8,205 nt of DNA from JBCBRR01 sp039029235 (GTDB lineage Bacteria; Bacteroidota; Bacteroidia; Cytophagales; Amoebophilaceae): assembly GCA_039029235.1 (NCBI GenBank), contig JBCCGO010000034.1:1-8205 (forward strand), written 5' to 3'. How positions within the stretch are numbered: the first letter of the stretch is position 1; each line of letters opens with the position of its first letter. This document shows positions 1-6,707 of the stretch, in pieces. The notes below the pieces were generated by a model that was not told the DNA's origin, made no database searches, and saw nothing but the letters and a program-made list of their open reading frames with translations. Both the position numbers and the translations under genes were made by a program.

Positions 1-230
1 GCACAAACCAAGCAGTCACAGTAAGACATAGCGGTGGCATGACCACCTTCCGGTCTGTCGCTCTCCTGTATCTTCTCACCAACGACCCATAGACCTTCTC
101 CCCCTACCTCCAGCACCTGGAGGACACCTTCCAGGGGCCCCCAGACTTCCCCTGCCCGCACCTCGGGTTGCTGTAAGGGGATACCCCCTTGTACCATCTT
201 CTGGGTAAGTCTTGTAACTTCCACCCAAAG
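1..230 (-). CDS. Possible partial coding frame running off the left edge, unknown function
   Basis: After an in-frame TAA at 233-231, one minus-strand frame stays open for about 76 codons to the window edge. Possible starts are GTG at 224-222 and ATG at 197-195. The translation has a balanced, protein-like make-up, with alternating hydrophobic and charged residues (for example EVRAGEVWGPLEGVLQVLEV and GEGLWVVGEKIQES), suggesting a small beta-rich domain. I do not recognise the family. The overlapping minus-strand frame at 76-375 is longer, but its second half is low-complexity Gly/Arg/Pro, typical of a shadow frame in GC-rich DNA. The frame could be the 5' part of a real gene or part of the same relic as the fragment at 317-418. 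There is no clear Shine-Dalgarno sequence, which means little if this is a Bacteroidota genome. Confidence 0.3.
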
Positions 231-316
231 TTAGCCCACCATTCTCGGCAAGTATACCGCTATCCGACCTCCCACTTAGGTGTAATCTACCCATCTCCAT
301 GCCTAGGCCGTGGCTA

Positions 317-418
317 CAGCGGTTGTGATCCCTTGCCGATAAATTTAGATGTCCAAACAGGTACAAAGTAGCCATCCATAAAGAGTGCTATCGAGAGCAA
401 GCAAACGACGAAAATTAC
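317..418 (-). pseudogene. Possible relic with a hydrophobic N-terminal segment, interrupted by TAG
   Basis: One minus-strand frame starts after a TAG at 421-419. It encodes 34 residues: a hydrophobic stretch (VIFVVCLLSIALFMDGYFVP) that looks like a signal or membrane segment, then a more polar part ending at TAG 316-314. An ATG lies inside it (MDGYF...). The same frame continues past two more TAG codons into another protein-like piece, RYTCREWWANFGWKLQDLPR, before closing at a further TAG near 100. This looks like a coding region that has taken on nonsense codons and perhaps frameshifts, the second half possibly moving into the frame at 1-230. No family is recognised, and chance in a 460-base spacer cannot be excluded. 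Confidence 0.25.
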
Positions 419-460
419 CTAGAATTTGTGTATCTTAGAAAGGTCTGATAAATCTACACT

Positions 461-2413
461 ATGAAAGCAAAAAAAGCAGATAACGGCTATTCGGCCGGTA
501 GTATTCAGGTCTTAGAAGGCCTAGAAGCCGTCAGGAAGCGGCCAGCCATGTATATCGGTGATGTAGGCACCAAAGGGCTACACCACCTGATATGGGAAGC
601 AGTAGACAATGCTACTGATGAGTCACTGGCAGGTTATTGTACGAACATCAAAATCCAGATCCATGCAGACAACGCCATAACCGTGTCTGATAATGGCAGA
701 GGAATTCCCGTAGATATACACCCCAAAGAAAAGAAATCAGCCCTAGAAGTTGTTATGACCGTGCTGCATGCAGGCGGGAAATTTGATAAGGGCACTTACC
801 AAGTATCTGGCGGATTACATGGCGTGGGAATTTCCTGTGTCAATGCACTCTCAGCCCATCTCCAGGCTACCGTGCATAGAAATGGAAAAACCTATCAGCA
901 AGCCTACACCCAGGGCGTCCCCCTGTACGACGTCAAAGAAGTAGGCACAACAAAGCTAACGGGTACAACCATCTATTTTCAGCCAGACGCTACCATTTTC
1001 ACTGCAACTACCTATAGCTATACCACCATTGCTGCCAGACTTCGGGAGCTCGCTTACCTAAATGCTGGCCTCAAGATTGACTTAGAAGATTGGCGCGAGC
1101 AGGATGCTCAAGATAACCCTACGCAAGAGACCTTCTACTCAGAAGGGGGGCTACAAGAGTTTGTTGCCTATTTAGATACGACGCGAGAAAAACTCATCCC
1201 CAAGCCCATTACTATAGCTGGAGAGAAACATGGCGTAGTCGTACAAGCTGCCCTGAGCTACAGTACCTCCTTCTCAGAAACCATCGTATCCTACGTCAAT
1301 AACATCAATACCATAGAAGGAGGTACCCATGTAGCCGGCTTCAGAAGAGCCCTGACCCGCACACTTAAAGCCTATGCAGAGCAGTCAGGCTTACTAGAAA
1401 AGGCCAAGGTAGAAATTGTAGGAGATGATTTCAGAGAAGGCCTGACCGCTGTTATCTCCATCAAAATAGCAGAGCCCCAGTTTGAAGGCCAGACCAAGAC
1501 CAAGCTTGGCAATGCAGAAGCTTTGGGAGCCGTAGATACCTGTGTGAGCGAGATATTACAGCACTACTTAGAAGAGCACCCCAAAGAAGCTAGGGGTATC
1601 CTGGATAAAGTAGTACTGGCAGCCCAGGCCCGGCAAGCAGCTCGCAAGGCCAGAGAAATGGTGCAGCGTAAAAATGTGCTCACAGGCGGAGGTTTGCCAG
1701 GAAAGCTCGCCGATTGTGCTGATAATAACCCAGCAGTCTGCGAACTCTTTCTAGTAGAGGGCGACTCGGCAGGAGGTACAGCCAAACAAGGCCGAGACAG
1801 AAAGTATCAGGCCATTTTGCCCCTAAGAGGCAAAATTCTCAACGTGGAAAAAGCACAGGAGCATAAAATCTACGACAATGAGCAGATCAGAAACATGATC
1901 ATGGGGCTAGGAATTACCTTCGGCACAGCAGAAGGTGCTAAGGCAGTCAATACAGCCAAACTCCGCTATCACAAAATCATTATCATGACAGATGCCGATG
2001 TAGATGGGAGCCATATTCGTACCCTCATCCTAACCTTCTTTTATAGATACCTCAAAGAGCTATTAGAGAAAGGTCACCTCTATATCGCATCACCGCCCCT
2101 ATATCTCATCAAGAAAGCATCAGAAGCACGCTACTGCTGGACAGAAGAAGAGCGAGAAGCTTCCATCCAAAAGCTGGCGCAGAATGGGAAAATCGAAGCT
2201 GTGAACGTACAGCGCTACAAAGGCCTGGGAGAAATGAATGCCAAGCAGCTCTGGCATACAACCATGGACCCACAAACGAGGAACTTAAAACAAGTGACAC
2301 TAGAATCAGCTGCAGAAGCTGACCACCTGTTTGCTATGCTCATGGGCGATGAAGTGGCTCCGAGAAGAGCCTTTATAGAGCAGTATGCTAAATATGCCCA
2401 AGTAGACATCTGA
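461..2413 (+). CDS. gyrB: DNA gyrase subunit B
   Basis: This is the ATPase and TOPRIM subunit of type IIA DNA gyrase, which with GyrA introduces negative supercoils using ATP. At 650 residues it has the usual length for GyrB lacking the E. coli-type C-terminal insertion. The GHKL ATPase domain shows the expected catalytic Glu46 and Asn50 (EAVDNATDE), DNGRGIP from Asp77, the GGLHGVG lid motif at 117-123, and the transducer lysine in QTKTKLGN at 344-351. The TOPRIM domain has EGDSAGG at 433-439 and DADVDGS at 511-517, which supply the acidic metal ligands. YKGLGEMN begins at 586 in the C-terminal core. EGDSAGGTAKQGRDR followed by LPLRGKILNVEKA favours GyrB over ParE. The ATG at 461 gives the expected N-terminus (YSAGSIQVLEGLEAVRKRPAMYIG) without extension. 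The frame is intact. The stop lies 3 nt before ppk1, so the two genes are probably one transcript. Confidence 0.97.
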   Translation: MKAKKADNGYSAGSIQVLEGLEAVRKRPAMYIGDVGTKGLHHLIWEAVDNATDESLAGYCTNIKIQIHADNAITVSDNGRGIPVDIHPKEKKSALEVVMTVLHAGGKFDKGTYQVSGGLHGVGISCVNALSAHLQATVHRNGKTYQQAYTQGVPLYDVKEVGTTKLTGTTIYFQPDATIFTATTYSYTTIAARLRELAYLNAGLKIDLEDWREQDAQDNPTQETFYSEGGLQEFVAYLDTTREKLIPKPITIAGEKHGVVVQAALSYSTSFSETIVSYVNNINTIEGGTHVAGFRRALTRTLKAYAEQSGLLEKAKVEIVGDDFREGLTAVISIKIAEPQFEGQTKTKLGNAEALGAVDTCVSEILQHYLEEHPKEARGILDKVVLAAQARQAARKAREMVQRKNVLTGGGLPGKLADCADNNPAVCELFLVEGDSAGGTAKQGRDRKYQAILPLRGKILNVEKAQEHKIYDNEQIRNMIMGLGITFGTAEGAKAVNTAKLRYHKIIIMTDADVDGSHIRTLILTFFYRYLKELLEKGHLYIASPPLYLIKKASEARYCWTEEEREASIQKLAQNGKIEAVNVQRYKGLGEMNAKQLWHTTMDPQTRNLKQVTLESAAEADHLFAMLMGDEVAPRRAFIEQYAKYAQVDI

Positions 2414-2416
2414 CGT

Positions 2417-4552
2417 ATGCTCCAGACCCATAATAATGAGCAACCCACCCAACCTGTTCCTGAGCAGGTTAGTAAGTACATTGACAGAGATCTTAGCTGG
2501 CTCAGATTCAACGATCGTGTACTCGACCAAGCCAAAAACCCAACCAGGCCACTCTTTGGGCGACTCAAGTTTCTAGCCATCAGCGTTAGCAACCTGGATG
2601 AATTCTTTATGGTCAGGATAGGCAACCTGTATAACTACATCGACTCCGCAAAGAAGTACAAACGTCACTGTGCATTACAAAAAAAGTCTTTACGGAGCCA
2701 GCTACTTGCAGAAGCCCAAACTTTTGTCAAGAAGCAACACAATTACTATCTCCGAGTACTGCTTCCGAGCCTAACAGCAGAAGGTTATACCCTCATCAAA
2801 GACCCTGCCCACCTGAACCCGCTAGCACAGAAGCGCCTCATGCAATACTTTCAGCAAGTCCTCTACCCTATCCTCATCCCCATGGTTTCGGATAGCCACC
2901 CTGCTTTGCCTACGTTAGAGAACGGAGCTTTAGTATTCGGTATTGTTACATGGGATCCTGCCCATAAAAAAGCCCATCAAAAGCTGTCCTTCGTTCAGCT
3001 TCCCCCACAGCTACCACGCTTCTACAAACTTGACCAAGGTAGCAGCACTTGCCTCATACCCATAGAAGAAGTCGTGCGTATACACTTAGACTGGCTGCTT
3101 AAAAACGCAGCTATCCGATCAGCTACACTCTTTAGAATAATCCGGAACGGAGCCTTTTGCGAAGAAAGAAGTGATGGTATCCAAGAGAGCTCTGTGACAG
3201 CCGTCAAACGTAAGCTAGCAAGACGCAAGGCAGGTAGGGTAGTGTACCTAGAAATAGAGGATGGACATGACAGCTGGATGGTGGATGTCCTGAGAAATAG
3301 GTGGGACATTGACCAAGGCAATATCTTCAGCATACCTAAGCCGAGCCTAGTGGATTTGAGCGGGTTAAAAGAGATCGTATACCATACAGATTTTAACCAT
3401 GATCGTGTTATAAAACATCTTACCACTCCTCCCCTCACCTATCCAACCAAAGGCTCAAGCGATATCTTCGATATACTCAGGCAGCAAGATATGCTGCTCC
3501 ATCACCCGTACAACCACATAAACTTGATCATCAACATGCTTGAGCAGGCCGTTGAGGATCCCTATGTACTGGCCATTAAGATAACCCTTTACCGGATAGC
3601 TAGGAACTCAACCATTGTGGATGTCCTATGCAAAGCTGCCCAAAAAGGTAAACATGTATCCGTTCTGATTGAGCTACAGGCTCGCTTTGCTGAGGAGCAG
3701 AACATACAAGCAGCACAGAAGCTAGCCAAAGCAGGTTGCTTGGTTATTCATAGCACAAGCCATGCCAAGACCCACGCCAAGCTGTTTATGATTGTACGCC
3801 AAGAACAGGAGCAAGTACGTCGCTACATACACCTATCTAGTGGAAACTATAACGAGGAAACAGCTCAATTCTACTCAGATGTCAGCCTCATGACTACAAA
3901 CGAGATATATGCCCAGGATGTTGCCCAGTTCTTTAATTTTATGGCAGGTCATTCCTTTTCCAAATCCTACCAAAACCTCATCGCCGCTCCGTTGAATATT
4001 CGCGACCAACTCGAAGCAATGATCCGGCAAGAAATACACAATGTGCAGCAAGGACTGCCCGCTGGCATCGTCTTTAAAGCAAATGCGCTAGAAGACAAAG
4101 CCACAATCGATACACTCTACCAAGCTTCCCAAGCAGGTGTACCCATCCAGCTTATTGTCCGAGGCATATGCTGCCTTATCCCTGCCAAGCCAGGACTGAG
4201 TGAAAAAATTACTGTACGCGCTATTATAGGCGACTTCCTAGAGCATGCACGTATCTACTATTTCCATAACCAAGCCCATCCTAAGATCTATGTAGGCAGC
4301 ATTGATATTATGACAAGAAGCTTTGATAGACGCATCGAAGCCCTCTTCGCCATCCAAAACCCGGTGCTCAAGCAACAGGTCACCAGCATCCTAGCTTACA
4401 ATCTCCGCGACAACGTCAATACTTACTTTATGCAAGCAGACGGGACCTATGTCAAAGAAGAGCCGGGCAGAGGGCCCTCCTTCGATATCCACCGGGCATT
4501 TTATAGCGTGACATTAGAGGAAGCAAGCAAGGCAAAGCTGTTTCCCCGGTAG
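2417..4552 (+). CDS. ppk1: Polyphosphate kinase 1
   Basis: PPK1 reversibly moves the terminal phosphate of ATP onto inorganic polyphosphate, usually at the inner face of the membrane. The 711-residue protein has the full family layout. The N domain opens with YIDRDLSWLRFNDRVL and SNLDEFFMVRIGNL, followed by the head domain and two phospholipase-D-like C domains. Aligned with E. coli PPK1, the autophosphorylated histidine (His435) is His453 in HAKLF. The second histidine (His454) is His472, with the same 19-residue spacing. The Mg-binding arginines 375 and 405 correspond to Arg393 (ITLYR) and Arg423 (ELQARFAEEQNI). His592 corresponds to His610 in LEHARIYYF. All key residues are present, so the enzyme should be active. 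The ATG is 3 nt after the gyrB stop, suggesting translational coupling. The segment before His453 reads SHAKTHAKLF, adding an extra histidine at 449. The gene ends in TAG, so TAG is a normal stop here. Confidence 0.96.
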   Translation: MLQTHNNEQPTQPVPEQVSKYIDRDLSWLRFNDRVLDQAKNPTRPLFGRLKFLAISVSNLDEFFMVRIGNLYNYIDSAKKYKRHCALQKKSLRSQLLAEAQTFVKKQHNYYLRVLLPSLTAEGYTLIKDPAHLNPLAQKRLMQYFQQVLYPILIPMVSDSHPALPTLENGALVFGIVTWDPAHKKAHQKLSFVQLPPQLPRFYKLDQGSSTCLIPIEEVVRIHLDWLLKNAAIRSATLFRIIRNGAFCEERSDGIQESSVTAVKRKLARRKAGRVVYLEIEDGHDSWMVDVLRNRWDIDQGNIFSIPKPSLVDLSGLKEIVYHTDFNHDRVIKHLTTPPLTYPTKGSSDIFDILRQQDMLLHHPYNHINLIINMLEQAVEDPYVLAIKITLYRIARNSTIVDVLCKAAQKGKHVSVLIELQARFAEEQNIQAAQKLAKAGCLVIHSTSHAKTHAKLFMIVRQEQEQVRRYIHLSSGNYNEETAQFYSDVSLMTTNEIYAQDVAQFFNFMAGHSFSKSYQNLIAAPLNIRDQLEAMIRQEIHNVQQGLPAGIVFKANALEDKATIDTLYQASQAGVPIQLIVRGICCLIPAKPGLSEKITVRAIIGDFLEHARIYYFHNQAHPKIYVGSIDIMTRSFDRRIEALFAIQNPVLKQQVTSILAYNLRDNVNTYFMQADGTYVKEEPGRGPSFDIHRAFYSVTLEEASKAKLFPR
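2451..2470 (+). other. Inverted repeat inside the first codons of ppk1
   Basis: A perfect 6-bp stem (AACCTG at 2451-2456 with CAGGTT at 2465-2470) encloses an 8-nt loop, about codons 12-18 of ppk1. In the mRNA it would form a small hairpin just behind the initiating ribosome site. It may be chance or may affect translation of ppk1; there is no U-tract, so it is not a terminator. Confidence 0.3.
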
Positions 4553-4814
4553 ATAGATCCATGGGACGACGTGCTGGATGGCAGGCAACTTGCCTCCCCC
4601 TGACCTTTGAGGGTCTTCCTGGCGTATGACCCAATGATTGCTTGCTAGCCTTTCCTCATCTTGCCCTCAACGTGGGCAGACCGGCTATTGATAGTTATGG
4701 TGCCAACCAGCATACTAGCTACTTGATGAGGAGACCTCTCCCTTGGTTTTCCGCTAGAAACTCTCCACTTTTGGCAAATAATCAGCACCCTACGCTCCAT
4801 AGCAGAGCCGCCTT
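4553..4814. other. Non-coding spacer between ppk1 and nrnA
   Basis: This spacer of 262 bases holds no convincing gene. The longest plus-strand frame beginning with ATG (4561) gives only 22 codons. A near-perfect 13-base palindrome, AGGCAACTTGCCT at 4583-4595, lies about 30 bases after the ppk1 stop and could fold as a short hairpin, but no T-run follows it. I compared it by eye with SRP RNA, RNase P RNA and tmRNA core motifs and saw no match. A promoter for nrnA presumably lies near 4770-4800, but I see no clear Bacteroidota consensus there. Confidence 0.5.
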
Positions 4815-5837
4815 ATGAAAATCGTCTCCGCGCTTAAAAAACTACTCAGCGCACCCAAGCACATTGTCATTACCATGCATACACGACCTGATGCAGATGC
4901 GCTGGGTGCGTCGCTAGGATTGGCGACTTTTCTTAAACAAAAACAACATACAGTCAGTATTATAGCACCTACGGCCTATCCTAACTTTCTCGCTTGGCTA
5001 CCCGGCATTACCGAAGTCATTGTTTATAGTGAGGGGCATCATGCACTATGTACTGAACGCATAAAAAAGGCAGACATTATTTTCTGCATCGATTTTACCT
5101 TGCTACACCGCATCAACGAGCTAAGCGAAGTGGTTAAAAATGCTACAGCTACCAAAGTCGTCATTGACCACCATCTGGATAAAGAAGATTTTGCTGACTT
5201 AGTACTGCGCAGGCCTGGCGCTGCTGCTACTGCCGAGCTGATTTATCAGCTTATCAAGGACCTGGATGCACACATCCAGCTTAACAAAGACATAGCAACG
5301 TGCTTGTATGTGGGCATTATAACAGATACCGCATCATTTAAGAATGCCAATACAACCCCACACGTACATCGCGTAGCAGCTAACCTGATAGAACTAGGAG
5401 CTGATGTAGCCAGAACCAACCGACTGGTTTATGAGAACAACTCTTTGGACAGGCTCCAGTTCATCAGCTTCGCCATTAGCCAGCGACTTGTAGTGCTACC
5501 AGCGTACCATACCGCCTATTTTGCGATCCAGGCATCCGATGCTAAGCGATTTAACTTAACTACAGGAGATACCGAGGGGCTAGTAAATCATGCGCTATCT
5601 ATCAGGGGTATCGTACTCGCAGCTTTGATTAGCGAAAAAGAAGATGTTATACGGCTTTCTTTGCGTTCTATAGGGAACTTCCCAGTCAATGTGTTTGCCA
5701 AAGAACACTTTGCAGGAGGAGGGCATAAGCACGCTTCTGGTGGTACCTCCCATTTGTCCTTGCAAGAAACCACAGCCAAGTTTGAGGCACTAGTAAATGC
5801 CCACCAACGCTCCTTAGCAGCAGCCTATGAAGCGTAA
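4815..5837 (+). CDS. nrnA: DHH/DHHA1 phosphoesterase, NrnA-like oligoribonuclease / pAp phosphatase
   Basis: NrnA-type enzymes are cytoplasmic metal-dependent phosphoesterases. They degrade RNA oligomers of a few nucleotides and, in many bacteria, dephosphorylate 3'-phosphoadenosine 5'-phosphate (pAp) left from sulfur metabolism. The 340-residue protein has typical family length. The DHH domain shows HTRPDADALGAS near the N-terminus (Asp26 and Asp28), Asp93 in IIFCIDF, the signature Asp118-His119-His120 in VIDHHLD, and Asp171 in GIITDTASF. These are the expected Mn/Mg ligands. The C-terminal DHHA1 domain carries the substrate-binding GGGHKHASGG at 301-310. All motifs are intact. The split between oligoribonuclease and pAp activity cannot be read from sequence, and RecJ is ruled out by the small size. 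The gene stands alone, 262 nt after ppk1 and facing the tRNA-Phe gene, with no clear terminator between them. Confidence 0.92.
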   Translation: MKIVSALKKLLSAPKHIVITMHTRPDADALGASLGLATFLKQKQHTVSIIAPTAYPNFLAWLPGITEVIVYSEGHHALCTERIKKADIIFCIDFTLLHRINELSEVVKNATATKVVIDHHLDKEDFADLVLRRPGAAATAELIYQLIKDLDAHIQLNKDIATCLYVGIITDTASFKNANTTPHVHRVAANLIELGADVARTNRLVYENNSLDRLQFISFAISQRLVVLPAYHTAYFAIQASDAKRFNLTTGDTEGLVNHALSIRGIVLAALISEKEDVIRLSLRSIGNFPVNVFAKEHFAGGGHKHASGGTSHLSLQETTAKFEALVNAHQRSLAAAYEA

Positions 5838-5904
5838 ATGTATTCCATAGACGCTGGAGCTAGCGCATAAATCAAATATAGGATATGTTTCTTGGAGCAG
5901 AAAG

Positions 5905-5977
5905 TGGTGATGGGTGGGTTCGAACCACCGACACACGGATCTTCAGTCCGATGCTCTACCAACTGAGCTACATCACC
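5905..5977 (-). tRNA. tRNA-Phe (anticodon GAA)
   Basis: The minus strand from 5977 to 5905 folds into a full 73-nt cloverleaf. The acceptor stem is GGTGATG/CATCACC with discriminator A. The D arm is GCTC/GAGC with G18-G19 in the loop. The anticodon loop is CTGAAGA (GAA, phenylalanine), the variable loop is GTGTC, and the T arm is GGTGG/CCACC around TTCGAAC. The 3' CCA is not encoded: CTT follows the discriminator. Two details stand out. Positions 27 and 43 are both T, so the top pair of the anticodon stem is a mismatch. Position 37 is G, so this tRNA would be a substrate for m1G37 methylation rather than the i6A pathway. It lies between nrnA and the 161-residue gene, both on the plus strand. 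Confidence 0.96.
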
Positions 5978-5998
5978 CCAATAAAAATAAATACAAGA

Positions 5999-6030
5999 CA
6001 AAACTAACGAATCAGCATTTCTACACCAAC
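5999..6030 (-). promoter_or_regulatory. Bacteroidota-type promoter for tRNA-Phe
   Basis: On the minus strand, TAGTTTTG (6006 to 5999) matches the Bacteroidota -7 consensus TAnnTTTG exactly. GTTG (6030 to 6027) stands 20 nt upstream, fitting the -33 element (TTTG or TTG). Transcription would start near 5992, about 15 nt before the mature tRNA 5' end at 5977, in AT-rich DNA. The match is by eye, but spacing, orientation and distance all agree. Confidence 0.55.
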
Positions 6031-6097
6031 CCAGGCAAACATACTATGTTTTACATCTTATCTTATCAAGCATATATTGTGCTACACGTACCTGGAA

Positions 6098-6107
6098 GGT
6101 GATCACC
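6098..6107. promoter_or_regulatory. 10-bp perfect palindrome upstream of the 161-residue gene
   Basis: GGTGATCACC is a perfect palindrome ending 32 nt before the ATG at 6140. It could be an operator half-site pair or a small hairpin in the 5' leader. A palindrome of this length can also occur by chance, and no second copy was seen in the window. Confidence 0.2.
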
Positions 6108-6139
6108 AAATTTATAGAACTACTAACTGACCACGCAAA

Positions 6140-6625
6140 ATGTATACTCCTTTTGAACAACTTTCTAGCCAAGCGCGTATCTGGATCTATCAGTCCAGTC
6201 GTCCACTAACGTTGCAAGAGCAAGAAGCTGCATTAAGAGCGTCAAAAGCCTTTGTAGCAGGATGGACCTCGCATGGGCGCTCTCTACAAGGCAGTGCCGT
6301 GATACGATACCACCGCTTCCTGATCCTAGCGCTAGAAGAAAAGACGCATCAACTCAGCTGCTGTATCATGGATAGCGCCATCGATTTCCTGCGTGAGCTC
6401 AAGGATACGCTGTACATAGACCTGCTAGATAGAACCCAGCTAGTGCTCAGTCAGCAAGGTAACACCTGGATGATTCCAATAGCACAAGCAAAAGAGCAAC
6501 TACAGCAAGGAGCACTATCAGCAGACACATACCTGTTTGATAATACCATTACCCACAAATCAGCATTGGCTGAGCAGTGGCTAGTACCTGTACAGGATTC
6601 GTGGCTAGTTAGGAGCCTGCACTAG
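6140..6625 (+). CDS. Conserved Bacteroidota protein of unknown function (family often misnamed 'ABC transporter ATPase')
   Basis: This 161-residue soluble protein matches, from memory, a family conserved across Bacteroidota. Its hallmarks are an N-terminal ARIWIYQSSRPLT, then FVAGWTSHGRSL, then an IDFLRELKDTLYIDLLDRT core, then LSADTYLFDNTI, and a C-terminal WLVPVQDSWLVRSLH. Members are often labelled ABC transporter ATPase. There is no Walker A, Walker B or ABC signature here, so that label is not supported. No signal peptide or membrane segment is seen. The segment SCCIMDSAIDF carries a Cys-Cys pair where relatives, as I recall, have GCSID-like sequence. The length is normal and the frame intact. 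The ATG at 6140 is used because the conserved block begins only a few residues later. The gene appears monocistronic, after tRNA-Phe and convergent with the DUF502 gene. The function is unknown. Confidence 0.75.
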   Translation: MYTPFEQLSSQARIWIYQSSRPLTLQEQEAALRASKAFVAGWTSHGRSLQGSAVIRYHRFLILALEEKTHQLSCCIMDSAIDFLRELKDTLYIDLLDRTQLVLSQQGNTWMIPIAQAKEQLQQGALSADTYLFDNTITHKSALAEQWLVPVQDSWLVRSLH

Positions 6626-6650
6626 CTAGTGCTCAGCGTATACCCACGCT
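6619..6650. terminator. Two inverted repeats in the convergent spacer, possible bidirectional terminator
   Basis: GCACTAGCTAGTGC at 6619-6632 is a perfect 14-bp palindrome spanning the stop codon of the 161-residue gene. Just after it, AGCGT (6635-6639) pairs with ACGCT (6646-6650) around a 6-nt loop. The position between convergent genes fits transcription ending on either strand. Neither hairpin has a clear U-tract on its 3' side, so an intrinsic terminator is only possible. Confidence 0.35.
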
Positions 6651-6707
6651 ACCCTAAAAATAGTCAGCCAGTACACATCCACCCCAGCCCCCTACCCATA
6701 AGCTGGC

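Noticed and set aside
175..190. Hairpin AAGGGG/CCCCTT
   Set aside because: A 6-bp stem with a 4-nt loop but no T-run on either strand and no gene end nearby. It is probably a chance feature of GC-rich DNA.
76..375. 99-codon minus-strand frame starting MATLYLF
   Set aside because: The second half is low-complexity Gly/Arg/Pro from GC-rich DNA and no family is recognised. The other two minus frames read more like protein in the matching segments.
420..428. TAGAATTTG as a -7 promoter element for gyrB
   Set aside because: The spacing inside the element is one base too long for TAnnTTTG, and no TTG lies about 20 nt upstream.
4561..4629. 22-codon frame after ppk1
   Set aside because: Too short, no conserved pattern, and no neighbour that suggests a leader peptide.
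5914..6102. 62-codon plus-strand frame
   Set aside because: Its first part is the antisense of the tRNA-Phe gene and the rest covers the promoter region and spacer, so it is a shadow.
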